Assembly (NCBI RefSeq): GCF_002843305.1
Contig: NZ_PGSG01000006.1
Location: 62,001 to 126,000, forward strand
Direction: 5' to 3'
Length of the DNA: 64,000 nucleotides
From: Streptomyces barkulensis
GTDB lineage: Bacteria; Actinomycetota; Actinomycetes; Streptomycetales; Streptomycetaceae
Part shown: positions 1 to 6,631 of the stretch, piece after piece
Numbering within the stretch: position 1 is the first letter of the stretch
Layout of the letters: the number at the start of each line of letters is the position of its first letter
Notes under the pieces: model-generated
What the model was told of the DNA's origin: nothing
The model's database searches: none
The model's input: only the letters and a program-made list of their open reading frames with translations
Position numbers and translations under genes: made by a program

Positions 1-1
1 G

Positions 2-478
2 GCGCTCGGCGACGTCACCGGCGTAGCGATGTTCACCCACGTCGCCAAGTACCAGGCCCGCATCGTCACCGACGCCATCCTCGGCACCCCTCGCCCCGCC
101 GACTACACCGCAGTCCCCCGCGTCATCTTCACCGAACCCGAGATCGCCGCCGTCGGCCTCACCACCGAACAGGCCCGCCACCAAGAAATCGACACCGCCA
201 CCACCGAACTCGCCCTCGCCGACGCCATCGCCCGCCCCTGGACCTACCAGAAAGACCCCTCCGGCACCCTCGGGCTGATCGCCGACCGCAACCGCCGCAC
301 CCTCATCGGCGCCTGGGCCATCGCACCCCAGGCCGGCGAATGGATCCACACCGCAGCCCTGGCCATCCGCCACCGCCTGCCCCTGGAGGCCCTCACCGAG
401 TCCATCGCGCAGTTCCCCACCTACAACGAGGCGTACGCCCAAGCCGCCGAACGCCTCACCCGTGACCTCGCCCGATAG
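2..478 (+). CDS. Pyridine nucleotide-disulfide oxidoreductase, C-terminal part (5' end outside window)
   Basis: The reading frame is open from the window edge, so the start lies upstream. The visible part begins with GDVTG then FTHVAKYQ, the end of the FAD-binding domain followed by the first dimerisation-domain helix in the mercuric reductase / dihydrolipoamide dehydrogenase family. FTEPEIAAVGLT is the typical first strand of the dimerisation domain. The usual His-Pro near the C-terminus (HPT..E in lipoamide dehydrogenase) reads FPTYNEAY, so the catalytic His is absent. No C-terminal Cys pair of MerA is present. A flavin-dependent NAD(P)H oxidoreductase is likely; the substrate cannot be told from this fragment. 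Confidence 0.8.
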   Translation, partial: ALGDVTGVAMFTHVAKYQARIVTDAILGTPRPADYTAVPRVIFTEPEIAAVGLTTEQARHQEIDTATTELALADAIARPWTYQKDPSGTLGLIADRNRRTLIGAWAIAPQAGEWIHTAALAIRHRLPLEALTESIAQFPTYNEAYAQAAERLTRDLAR

Positions 479-547
479 CGAGACGGCCCGCGCTCGGCTT
501 GGGCAGCCGGCGCAGGATCACCCTGGGGGTCTCTCATAAATGAACAG

Positions 548-647
548 TTGCGAGAGTTCTGCGAGAGGCCCGAAGTGGATCACGTTTCCGCAGGTCGCCG
601 TTCGCAGAAGTCCTCTCAGAACCCGCACGTTGTGCGAGACAGTTCTG
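548..647. promoter_or_regulatory. Repeated GTTCTG/TGCGAGA motifs upstream of the recombinase gene
   Basis: TGCGAGAG occurs at 549-556 and 560-567, and TGCGAGAC at 633-640. GTTCTG is found near 556-561 and 642-647, and its complement within CTCTCAGAAC at 613-622. Two copies are therefore direct and one inverted, all within 115 bp of the recombinase start. Small serine recombinases commonly bind multi-subsite res regions beside their own gene, so these are candidate recombination or autoregulatory sites. This is inference from position and repetition only. Confidence 0.4.
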
Positions 648-660
648 ACAGACTTCCGGG

Positions 661-1755
661 GTGGATCTGACGCCCGATCAAGCCGCAAACGCGGTAGAAC
701 GAAACGACTGTCCGAAGTGTGAAGCCCCGGCGGGCAGCGCCTGCCGCACCCGCGGCGGGAAGACCGCGACGAAGTACCACACCGCCCGCTTCATCCTCGT
801 GCCCGCGCTCCGCGAGGAACTCGACGTCCTCGTGCCCGAGGACCGCGGCCCGGGACGGCCGTGGAAGCCCGGTCCGCCCGCCGAGGCTCTGCCGGCCGCC
901 GCGGCGGCCAAGCCGATCCGGATCGGGTACGCGCGCTGCTCGACCGCGCAGCAGGAGTTGCAGAGCCAGCTGGATGCGCTCGAACCGGTCTGCAAGCGGA
1001 TCTTCTCCGAGAAGATCAGCACGCGCGTGAAGACGCGGCCAAAGCTGGAGGCGGCGCTGAAGCTGGCGTACGACATCAAGGAGGCCGCCCCCGACCAGGA
1101 GGTCATCCTCACCGTCCACGAGCTCAAGCGCCTGGCCCGCAACGCCGCCGAGCTGATGACCCTGTCCAACCAGCTCCAGAAGGCCGGCGTCCAGCTCGAA
1201 CTCCTCACCGGCCCCCTCACCGGCATCTACGACCCCAACGGCATGGGCGCGATGTTCTTCGCCGTGCTCGCCGTCGCCGCCCAGCTCGACCGCAACTACA
1301 TCCGGGAGAAGACCCTGGAGGGCCAGGTCGCCGCCGCGACCAAGGGCAACCACGGCGGACGGCCGAAGGTCATCGACGACGACATGCTGCTGTTCGCCCG
1401 CGCGCTCAAGGACAGGGGCGTACCCGTCCCCGAGATCGCCAAGAAGCTGACCATCAAGACCGGGAAGAACGCCGGACAGCACCCCTCCGTCGCCTCCGTC
1501 TACCGCGCGCTCGCCGACGCCGAGGAGACCGGCGCCCCGGCCGGGCCGGAGATCATCGCCCCGCGCCGCCCGATGCGGGTGGACCTCACCGGCCCCGGCA
1601 GCGGCACCGACCCCGAGCTGATGGAACGGCTCACCCGGCAGGTCCTCGAAGGCGACGGCGTGCTGGACACGCTCGTTGAACAGAGCGAGGAACAGACGGA
1701 CGACGTCGTGGCGGCGCTGCTGGCGCAGGCCCGACGCGAAGGGGAGGACGCGTGA
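661..1755 (+). CDS. Serine recombinase (resolvase family) with N-terminal zinc finger
   Basis: Encodes 364 aa. Residues 17-40 hold Cys17, Cys20, Cys28 and His40, a CxxC-x7-C-x11-H zinc finger of the type seen in actinobacterial phage and plasmid proteins. After a Pro/Ala linker, residues 86-230 form a resolvase/invertase catalytic domain: Ser94 in YARCST is the expected nucleophile, followed by the RLARN segment and a YIREKTLEG helix equivalent to the family's IRERT motif. GGRPK introduces a helix-turn-helix region (about 235-285). A tail of about 75 residues follows. GTG 661 was chosen because it includes the zinc finger; no strong ribosome site is seen. It probably acts on the mobile DNA at this end of the window. 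Confidence 0.85.
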   Translation: MDLTPDQAANAVERNDCPKCEAPAGSACRTRGGKTATKYHTARFILVPALREELDVLVPEDRGPGRPWKPGPPAEALPAAAAAKPIRIGYARCSTAQQELQSQLDALEPVCKRIFSEKISTRVKTRPKLEAALKLAYDIKEAAPDQEVILTVHELKRLARNAAELMTLSNQLQKAGVQLELLTGPLTGIYDPNGMGAMFFAVLAVAAQLDRNYIREKTLEGQVAAATKGNHGGRPKVIDDDMLLFARALKDRGVPVPEIAKKLTIKTGKNAGQHPSVASVYRALADAEETGAPAGPEIIAPRRPMRVDLTGPGSGTDPELMERLTRQVLEGDGVLDTLVEQSEEQTDDVVAALLAQARREGEDA

Positions 1756-1904
1756 TCCGCACGCCGCACCGTACGAAGGGGCCCGGTGTGCTCGGAGCCG
1801 AAGGCCCGGGCCGCATCGGGCCGTTCGGCCGCTGGCCCGACGACCGCGAGGACGAGGACCAGGGCGAGCCCGACGAGGAACGTCCGGCCGGAAACCGGCG
1901 GTAG
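1752..1904 (+). CDS. Small hypothetical protein coupled to the recombinase
   Basis: A 50-codon ORF starts at GTG 1752, sharing GTGA with the recombinase stop, the arrangement typical of translational coupling. The product is basic at its N-terminus (RTPHRTKG) and ends in a strongly acidic stretch (DDREDEDQGEPDEE). No family is recognised. Overlap and codon bias make it plausible, but it could be chance in DNA this rich in G and C. Confidence 0.4.
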   Translation: MIRTPHRTKGPGVLGAEGPGRIGPFGRWPDDREDEDQGEPDEERPAGNRR

Positions 1905-1990
1905 GCCGCCCGGCGACCGGGACAAGATCCATCTCAGTGTCGGCGGCCGTACGCCGCCGGCCACACCACCACCAGGGGGGAACGAAGACC

Positions 1991-2203
1991 ATGGGCAAGA
2001 CGACCAAGAAGGCCCGGCAGGCGCCGCCGCTGTCCGCCGACCGGGTCCGCACCGGCTGGCAGGGCCCGGCCGGCACCCGCATCCGCCTGGCCCGCGGCCA
2101 GGACGTCGAGGCGGCGAACGCGCTGATGGCCACCACCGGCGACGGCGTCAGGGTCATCCCGGTCCTGCGGGCCGCCATCGAGGACGGCTCGGCGGCGGCA
2201 TGA
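1991..2203 (+). CDS. Small protein resembling the first strand and helix of a GNAT domain
   Basis: Encodes 70 aa from ATG 1991, with a G-rich stretch (AGGGGGG) upstream. The N-terminus is basic. Residues 30-50 (TRIRLARGQDVEAANAL) look like the opening beta1-alpha1 unit of GNAT acetyltransferases. The next ORF starts inside its stop codon (ATGA) and encodes the rest of such a fold but lacks this unit. It may therefore be the N-terminal half of a GNAT enzyme separated by a frameshift, or a separate subunit made by coupled translation. Confidence 0.5.
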   Translation: MGKTTKKARQAPPLSADRVRTGWQGPAGTRIRLARGQDVEAANALMATTGDGVRVIPVLRAAIEDGSAAA

Positions 2204-2775
2204 AGGCGTACCACGACGCCGCCGCCCACACCTTCACCGATCGGCCCATGAACGAGGCCCTGACCACCGTCTCCATGACGCTGGTCGCCACCGACGAGAC
2301 CGACCGCACGATCGGCGTGCTCTCCGCCACCGCCCCCGGAACGCTCATCGACATGGCCATGAACAACGGCTTCACCGCCGAGAAGGCCATGGCCCTGAGC
2401 CTGTTCGTCGCCAAGATCCACGGGCTGGCCGTTGCCGAACAGGCCCGCGGCCAGGGCATCGCCGCCGCGCTGCTCAAGCGGACCTGGCAGGTCCACCAGC
2501 AGCTCGGTTACAGGCTGCTGTACGGCTCGTACGAGACCGATCGCGACCTGGCCGCCTTCTATACCCGCGCCGGCGCGTACGACGCGATCCGCGCCGCCGT
2601 GATCCGCCTGATCCGCTCGCGGGAGATCCGCTCCGACTCCTCCGCCGGCCCCGTCTACTTCGTCCTGTACGACGTGGAGAGCGAACCCCGGGCCCGCGAA
2701 CTGGCCGCCGCCCTGCACGCCGCCCTCTACGGCGACCTCGAACCCCTCGCCCGCGCCGTGCCCGAAGCATCCTGA
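2200..2775 (+). CDS. GNAT-family N-acetyltransferase (lacking its first strand/helix)
   Basis: Encodes 191 aa. The acetyl-CoA binding motif A is clear near residues 70-90: a beta4 strand, then RGQGIAAALLKR, matching the R/Q-x-x-G-x-G/A signature. A beta5-alpha4 segment with AAFYTRAGA follows, as in most GNATs. The beta1-alpha1 unit expected at the start is missing and appears to lie in the upstream ORF overlapping by ATGA. Substrate unknown. It lies with the recombinase and small ORFs in the accessory block, so it is probably cargo. Confidence 0.75.
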   Translation: MKAYHDAAAHTFTDRPMNEALTTVSMTLVATDETDRTIGVLSATAPGTLIDMAMNNGFTAEKAMALSLFVAKIHGLAVAEQARGQGIAAALLKRTWQVHQQLGYRLLYGSYETDRDLAAFYTRAGAYDAIRAAVIRLIRSREIRSDSSAGPVYFVLYDVESEPRARELAAALHAALYGDLEPLARAVPEAS

Positions 2776-2921
2776 CGCGCCGCTACCGGAGGCCGTACCG
2801 GACCCCGAGGCAGCGAGGCCGGAGCGGGCGGGCCCGGGTGAGATCACCAGCTCCGGCTCCACACCAACGCCTCTGGGACGCCAGGAAGCCGCAGCTCCGG
2901 ACCATGATCAATCTCACCGAT

Positions 2922-2945
2922 AACCGCTGTACCGATGTTCCCCGG
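2922..2945. repeat. Imperfect direct repeat, left copy
   Basis: A 24-nt sequence starting AACCGCTGT and ending TTCCCCGG recurs at 3409-3432 with four mismatches. GATCA precedes both copies (2906-2910 and 3392-3396) at a distance differing by one base. The pair brackets the zinc-ribbon gene. It could be the ends of an inserted segment or duplicated promoter/operator DNA. Confidence 0.5.
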
Positions 2946-2984
2946 ACTAGGACGGACCCCACCCGGGCGCGTGATGCTGGAAGC

Positions 2985-3311
2985 GTGGCCCGTATCCGCT
3001 TCTGCGCCTCCTGCGGTGCCCGGCTGCCGAGAAAGGCTTCACCGCGACGCCGGTACTGCGATGACGTGTGCCGAGCCCAGGCGTACAGGGACCGGCGGAC
3101 CAGCGATCGGATCATGGGCCTCGCCCTGATGCTCGGCGAGGCAGAGTGGACCGGTGACGAGGGCATGATCCAGCTGCTGACCTGCCCGGAGTGCGGGCGA
3201 ATCACCTTCGCCGGCGCCAGCCGCCGCCAGGACACCGTCTACTGCTCAGGACGCTGTCGATCAAGAGCCTGGCGCCGTCGTGAGGCCCGCCGCGCTCGCA
3301 TGCGAGCGTGA
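2985..3311 (+). CDS. Small double zinc-ribbon protein
   Basis: Encodes 108 aa from GTG 2985, with GGAAG just upstream; an open frame continues 5' but shows no zinc-finger features. Two similar treble-clef-like modules are visible: CASC...CDDVC at residues 7-29 and CPEC...CSGRC at about residues 67-91. Each is followed by a basic helix (RAQAYRDRR and RSRAWRRREARR). The layout of two metal modules each followed by an arginine-rich helix suggests nucleic-acid binding. No named family is recognised. Imperfect direct repeats lie on both sides and two palindromes overlap or follow its stop codon. Confidence 0.6.
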   Translation: MARIRFCASCGARLPRKASPRRRYCDDVCRAQAYRDRRTSDRIMGLALMLGEAEWTGDEGMIQLLTCPECGRITFAGASRRQDTVYCSGRCRSRAWRRREARRARMRA

Positions 3312-3366
3312 CGTCCAGCCGTCACAAATCGGCGCTCTACCAGCGAGTATGACGTCTCCACGTCAC
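3308..3366. promoter_or_regulatory. Two palindromes with TGACGT-type arms, about 41 bp apart
   Basis: GTGACG (3308-3313) pairs with CGTCAC (3320-3325) across 6 nt. TGACGT (3350-3355) pairs with ACGTCA (3360-3365) across 4 nt. Both share the TGACG/CGTCA core, and their centres are about 41 bp apart, close to four helical turns. The first overlaps the zinc-ribbon stop codon. They look like paired binding sites for a dimeric protein; they are too short and lack T-runs to be convincing terminators. Confidence 0.45.
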
Positions 3367-3408
3367 GCTACTGGGGCCGCCGACCGGACAAGATCATCCC
3401 TTAGCGCC

Positions 3409-3432
3409 AACCGCTGTTCCATTGTTCCCCGA
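3409..3432. repeat. Imperfect direct repeat, right copy, at the start of the truncated dehydrogenase
   Basis: Matches 2922-2945 at 20 of 24 positions. It covers the first codons of the open part of the short-chain dehydrogenase, exactly where that gene loses its expected N-terminal half, which makes it a candidate junction. Confidence 0.5.
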
Positions 3433-3892
3433 GGCCGTGATACCGGACGACGTCTACGACACCATCATGGACGTCAACGTGCGCGGCCTGTGGAACTGCC
3501 TGCGCCAGGAGATAGCCGCGATGCTGCCGCGCGGCGGCGGGGCGATCGTCAACAACAGCAGTGTGGCCGGCCTGGTGGCCGTTCCCGCCGCCGCCCCCTA
3601 CATCGCCTCCAAGCACGCGGTCGTCGGCCTCACCAGGGCGGCGGCGGACGAGTACGCGCGGCAGGGGGGCAGGGTGAACGCGGTGGCCCCCGGCACCACC
3701 CGCAGCGAGATCACCGCCGACTGGTTCTCCCGCAATCCCGGCATGGAGGAACTGGCGCACGCCGTGACCCCGCAGGGGCGTACCGCGGAGCCGGAGGAGA
3801 TCGCGGCCGCCGCGGCCTGGCTGCTCAGCGACCGCTGCCCCTTCCTGACCGGGGCGGTGGTGCCGGTGGACGGCGGCTTCGTCAACCACTGA
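3422..3892 (+). pseudogene. Short-chain dehydrogenase/reductase, N-terminally truncated
   Basis: The readable part has the second half of a classical SDR: VNVRG, the catalytic Ser in NNSSVAG, YIASKHA with catalytic Tyr and Lys, then PGTTRSE and a C-terminal GAVVPVDGGF. The Rossmann nucleotide-binding half with TGxxxGIG and the NNAG motif (roughly 90-100 residues) is absent. The frame is closed by a TGA at 3350, so no longer start is available. The first possible start is TTG 3422. The loss coincides with the right copy of a direct repeat, so insertion or deletion probably removed the 5' end. Expected to be non-functional as a dehydrogenase. Confidence 0.75.
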
Positions 3893-3897
3893 CCGCG

Positions 3898-4812
3898 GTG
3901 ACGCTCGTGGACGGCGCTCCCGGGCAGCGCTCCGGCAACGCCGTCCACACGACCGCTCCGCTGGGCATACCGGTTCCCGGCGAACCCCACACCCTCCACC
4001 GGATGGCCGACGGCCGGCTGGCCGCCGCCCTCGTCGCCGGCGGCGGGCCCGAGGCCCTGAGCGCCGCCGTGGCGCGGGGAACCGAGACGGTCCAGGTGAC
4101 CCTCGGCGACCCGGAACTGCGCTTCCTGCCTCCGCTGCTGCCCACCGCCCCCGACAGCGGCCTGATCAACGGCTTCATGGGCACGCACCGCTCCAAGTTC
4201 GACCGCGCCCCGGAGCCCGACGAGGAGTTCACCGCGCCCAACTACTACATCAAGGGCTTCGGCTCGTGGCTGCGCATGCCGGACGAGCCGCTGACCACCC
4301 CCGCCGATCCGGTCTGGCTGCTGGAGGAGCCGGAGGTGGCCCTGGTGTACGTCAACGACGACCGGGGCGTCCCGCACTACGCGGGCTACACCTTCGGCAA
4401 CGACCTCAACGACATCGGCCTGCACCTGAAGAACCCGTGGGCCTGGACCTCGTACGCGAAGCTGTGCGAGACCTCCCTGACGCCCTGGCTGTTCCTGGAG
4501 CCGCCGCCGCGGACCGCGACCGGCCGGGTCGTCGTCGAACGGGACGGCCGGCCCGCTTGGGAGGGCCCCTTCTCGTGCGGCACCGACTCCCTGTTCCACC
4601 ACGTGGAGGACATGACCGGACACCTGTTCTCGTATCCGGCGCTGCGCCGGCCGGGCCTGGTCAACTACCTGCTGCTCGGCGCGGACAAGGCCACCTACCA
4701 CGACGGGTTCCGGATCGAGGACGGCGACCGGATGGTCATCGACGTGACCAGCCACGGCGTCGTGCTGGCGAACCCGGTCCAGTACGGTCAGGCGGAGACG
4801 GCCAGGTCGTAG
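3898..4812 (+). CDS. Fumarylacetoacetate hydrolase (FAH) family protein
   Basis: Encodes 304 aa from GTG 3898, 5 nt after the dehydrogenase stop; the frame extends 5' into that gene but shows no family features there. LLEEPEVALVYV carries the paired acidic residues that bind the metal ion in FAH-fold enzymes, and FGNDLNDIG resembles the following G-x-x-N-D segment. Family members hydrolyse or decarboxylate acyl-pyruvates and sugar-acid intermediates; the arrangement with an SDR suggests sugar-acid breakdown (inference). If the SDR is dead, the pathway may be incomplete. It converges on the MerR gene with a 25-nt overlap. Confidence 0.7.
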   Translation: MTLVDGAPGQRSGNAVHTTAPLGIPVPGEPHTLHRMADGRLAAALVAGGGPEALSAAVARGTETVQVTLGDPELRFLPPLLPTAPDSGLINGFMGTHRSKFDRAPEPDEEFTAPNYYIKGFGSWLRMPDEPLTTPADPVWLLEEPEVALVYVNDDRGVPHYAGYTFGNDLNDIGLHLKNPWAWTSYAKLCETSLTPWLFLEPPPRTATGRVVVERDGRPAWEGPFSCGTDSLFHHVEDMTGHLFSYPALRRPGLVNYLLLGADKATYHDGFRIEDGDRMVIDVTSHGVVLANPVQYGQAETARS

Positions 4813-5216
4813 TCCGCCACCGCCGGCCGCTCGGGCCCGCCGGCGGTGGCGGGCCGCCGGGCCCCGCGCACGGCCTCGAGGTAGTCGGAGACGGCGTCCC
4901 TGCTGCGGATCAGGCACTCGATCCGCTGGGTCATCCGCTCGCGCTCGCGCTCCAGCGTGGTGATCGTCTCCGGGGTCGCCCCGGCGACGTGGATGGACCG
5001 GGGCTGCTTCAGGCACGGCAGGATCTGCTTGATGACACGGGTCGGCAGCCCGGAGTCGAGCAGCCCCCTGATCTGCAGTACCCGGTCCACACTGCGCTCG
5101 CAGTACTCCCGGTATCCGTTCGGCGAACGGTCCGGTACCAGCAGGCCCTGTTCCTCGTAGTAGCGCAGCATCCGGCGCGGCGTCCCCGTCCGCTCGGCCA
5201 GTTCCCCGATCCGCAT
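4788..5216 (-). CDS. MerR-family transcriptional regulator
   Basis: Encodes 142 aa. ATG 5216 was chosen because a GAGGTGGG ribosome site precedes it and the MerR winged helix begins at once (MRIGELAERTGTPRRMLRYYEEQGLL), with NGYREY in the wing. A leucine-rich coiled coil (about 85-115) should give the antiparallel dimer. The C-terminus lacks a clustered Cys metal site, so a drug-type effector is likelier than a metal. It is divergent from an MFS exporter across 65 bp with a shared palindrome, so it most likely controls that exporter and itself. Confidence 0.85.
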   Translation of the reverse strand: MRIGELAERTGTPRRMLRYYEEQGLLVPDRSPNGYREYCERSVDRVLQIRGLLDSGLPTRVIKQILPCLKQPRSIHVAGATPETITTLERERERMTQRIECLIRSRDAVSDYLEAVRGARRPATAGGPERPAVADYDLAVSA

Positions 5217-5241
5217 GTGACCCACCTCACACAAAATCGAC

Positions 5242-5276
5242 TTGACCTTCACACAGATGTGATGGTTGGAGGATAA
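5242..5276 (+). promoter_or_regulatory. Divergent merR/MFS control region with palindrome
   Basis: TTGACC (5242-5247) is a plausible -35 for the MFS gene. Directly behind it lies TCACA (5249-5253) and TGTGA (5258-5262) with a 4-nt spacer, extended by outer CC/GG pairs: an operator-like dyad between -35 and -10 where MerR proteins bind. GGAGG at 5268-5272 is the ribosome site for ATG 5282. No convincing -10 hexamer is seen. Confidence 0.5.
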
Positions 5277-5281
5277 CAGGC

Positions 5282-6499
5282 ATGTCAACGTCCGAAACAG
5301 ACCTGCTGACCGGCGAACCACCGGCCCCGAAGCAGCAGAAGCTGCCACTGTCACCGCTGCTGGCCCTGTGCACGGCGGCGTTCATGGGAATCCTCACCGA
5401 GGCCCTGCCCGCCGGCGTGCTGCCGGAGATGGCCCGCGATCTCTCCGTGAGCGAGTCCGCGGCGGGGCAGACGCTGACGATCTACGCGATCGCCACGGGC
5501 CTCTCGGCGATCCCGATGTCCGTGGCGACGGCCACCTGGCGCCGCAAGAAGCTGCTGCTGCTCGCCGTCACGACCTTCGCCGTCGCCAACATCGTCACCG
5601 CCCTCTCCTCCAGCTACGCCCTGACGATGGTCTTCCGCCTCGCCGCCGGTGTGGCCGCGGCCGTCGTGTGGGCCGAACTCGTCGGCTACGCCCGCCGTCT
5701 GGCCCCGCCGCATCTGCAGGGCCGGGCGATCGCCATCACCATGGCCGGCATCCCCCTCGCGCTCTCCCTGGGCATCCCCCTGGGCACCTTCCTGGGCGAG
5801 CTGTTCGGCTGGCGGCTGACCTTCGGTCTGGTGACCGTGGTGTCCGTGCTCCTGCTCGGATGGGTCTCCGTGTCGGTTCCCGACTACCCCGGCCAGCAGG
5901 CCGGGAAGCGGGCGCCGATCCTGCAGGCGCTCAAGCTGCCCGGTGTGGCGGCGGTGCTGTTCGTGGTCGCCGCCTACGTCCTGGCGCACAACATCCTCTA
6001 CACCTACATCGCCACGTTCCTCGACGAGTACGACATGACCGCCTCCCGCGACGTCGTCCTGCTGGTCTTCGGGATCGCCTCCATGGTGAGCATCTTCATC
6101 ACCGGCGCCCTGGTCGACCGCCGGCTGCGGGCCCTGACCATCGGCAGCACCGTTCTGTTCCTGGTGGCCGCCGGCATGCTGGCGGTGCTGGCCGACAACA
6201 CGGCCGCGGTCTACCTGGCGATGGTGCTGTGGGGCCTCGGCTGGGGCGGTGTGGCCACACTTCTGCAGACCGCCGTCACCGACGCGGGCGGCGACCGGGG
6301 GCAGGCCCTCCTGGTCACCACGTGGAACTCCTTCATGGCCGGCGGCGGTGCGGTCGGCGGCATCCTGCTCGACGGCCTCGGCCCCACCTCCTTCCCGTGG
6401 AGCGTCCTGCTGCTGCTGGCCCCCGTGCTGCTCGTCGTGGTCGGCGCCCGTGCGCACGGCTTCCCCGCCAAGCGTCCGAGCATGATGACGACGGACTGA
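5282..6499 (+). CDS. MFS transporter, DHA1-type (probable drug or sugar efflux)
   Basis: Encodes 405 aa with about 12 hydrophobic segments. The N-terminal half has TEALPAGVLPEMARDL and a WRRKKLLLLA loop in the position of the family's D/R-rich 2-3 loop; a GWRLTF segment follows TM6 as in AraJ/CmlR-like proton-coupled exporters. ATG 5282 has GGAGG 9 nt upstream. The divergent MerR gene and shared palindrome point to inducible expression. A 13-bp hairpin lies 25 bp after the stop. The substrate cannot be read from sequence. Confidence 0.85.
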   Translation: MSTSETDLLTGEPPAPKQQKLPLSPLLALCTAAFMGILTEALPAGVLPEMARDLSVSESAAGQTLTIYAIATGLSAIPMSVATATWRRKKLLLLAVTTFAVANIVTALSSSYALTMVFRLAAGVAAAVVWAELVGYARRLAPPHLQGRAIAITMAGIPLALSLGIPLGTFLGELFGWRLTFGLVTVVSVLLLGWVSVSVPDYPGQQAGKRAPILQALKLPGVAAVLFVVAAYVLAHNILYTYIATFLDEYDMTASRDVVLLVFGIASMVSIFITGALVDRRLRALTIGSTVLFLVAAGMLAVLADNTAAVYLAMVLWGLGWGGVATLLQTAVTDAGGDRGQALLVTTWNSFMAGGGAVGGILLDGLGPTSFPWSVLLLLAPVLLVVVGARAHGFPAKRPSMMTTD

Positions 6500-6524
6500 C
6501 ACCACGTCACGGCGCCCCGACGCC

Positions 6525-6561
6525 ACCGGTCCGGCACCCCACCCCCGTGTGCCGGACCGGT
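6525..6561 (+). terminator. Hairpin terminator after the MFS gene
   Basis: A perfect 13-bp inverted repeat (6525-6537 with 6549-6561) encloses an 11-nt loop. No T-run follows, as is common in streptomycetes. It lies between convergent genes and may serve both. Confidence 0.65.
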
Positions 6562-6586
6562 TCCGTCTCCTCCGGCGGCCGGTCCC

Positions 6587-6623
6587 GGGCCGGTGGGAGC
6601 GGGCCGGTGGGAGCGGGCCGGTG
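6587..6623. repeat. 14-nt tandem repeat, 2.6 copies
   Basis: GGGCCGGTGGGAGC is repeated at 6587-6600 and 6601-6614, with a partial copy to 6623, ending 9 nt from the stop of the minus-strand NHL-repeat gene. One of several short tandem repeats beside gene 3' ends in this window. Confidence 0.85.
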
Positions 6624-6631
6624 CGGAACGC

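Noticed and set aside
2..478. Mercury resistance operon (merA)
   Set aside because: The C-terminal Cys pair of mercuric reductase is absent and no other mer genes are visible in the window.
616..2862. 748-aa open frame antisense to the recombinase and acetyltransferase genes
   Set aside because: Composition is a Gly/Val/Ala/Arg-rich shadow of the + strand genes, with no motifs; the + strand genes have clear catalytic residues.
3280..3897. 5' extension of the FAH gene to 3280
   Set aside because: The extra 200 residues are Arg/Gly/Arg-rich and out of frame with the recognisable SDR codons; GTG 3898 gives a normal family length.
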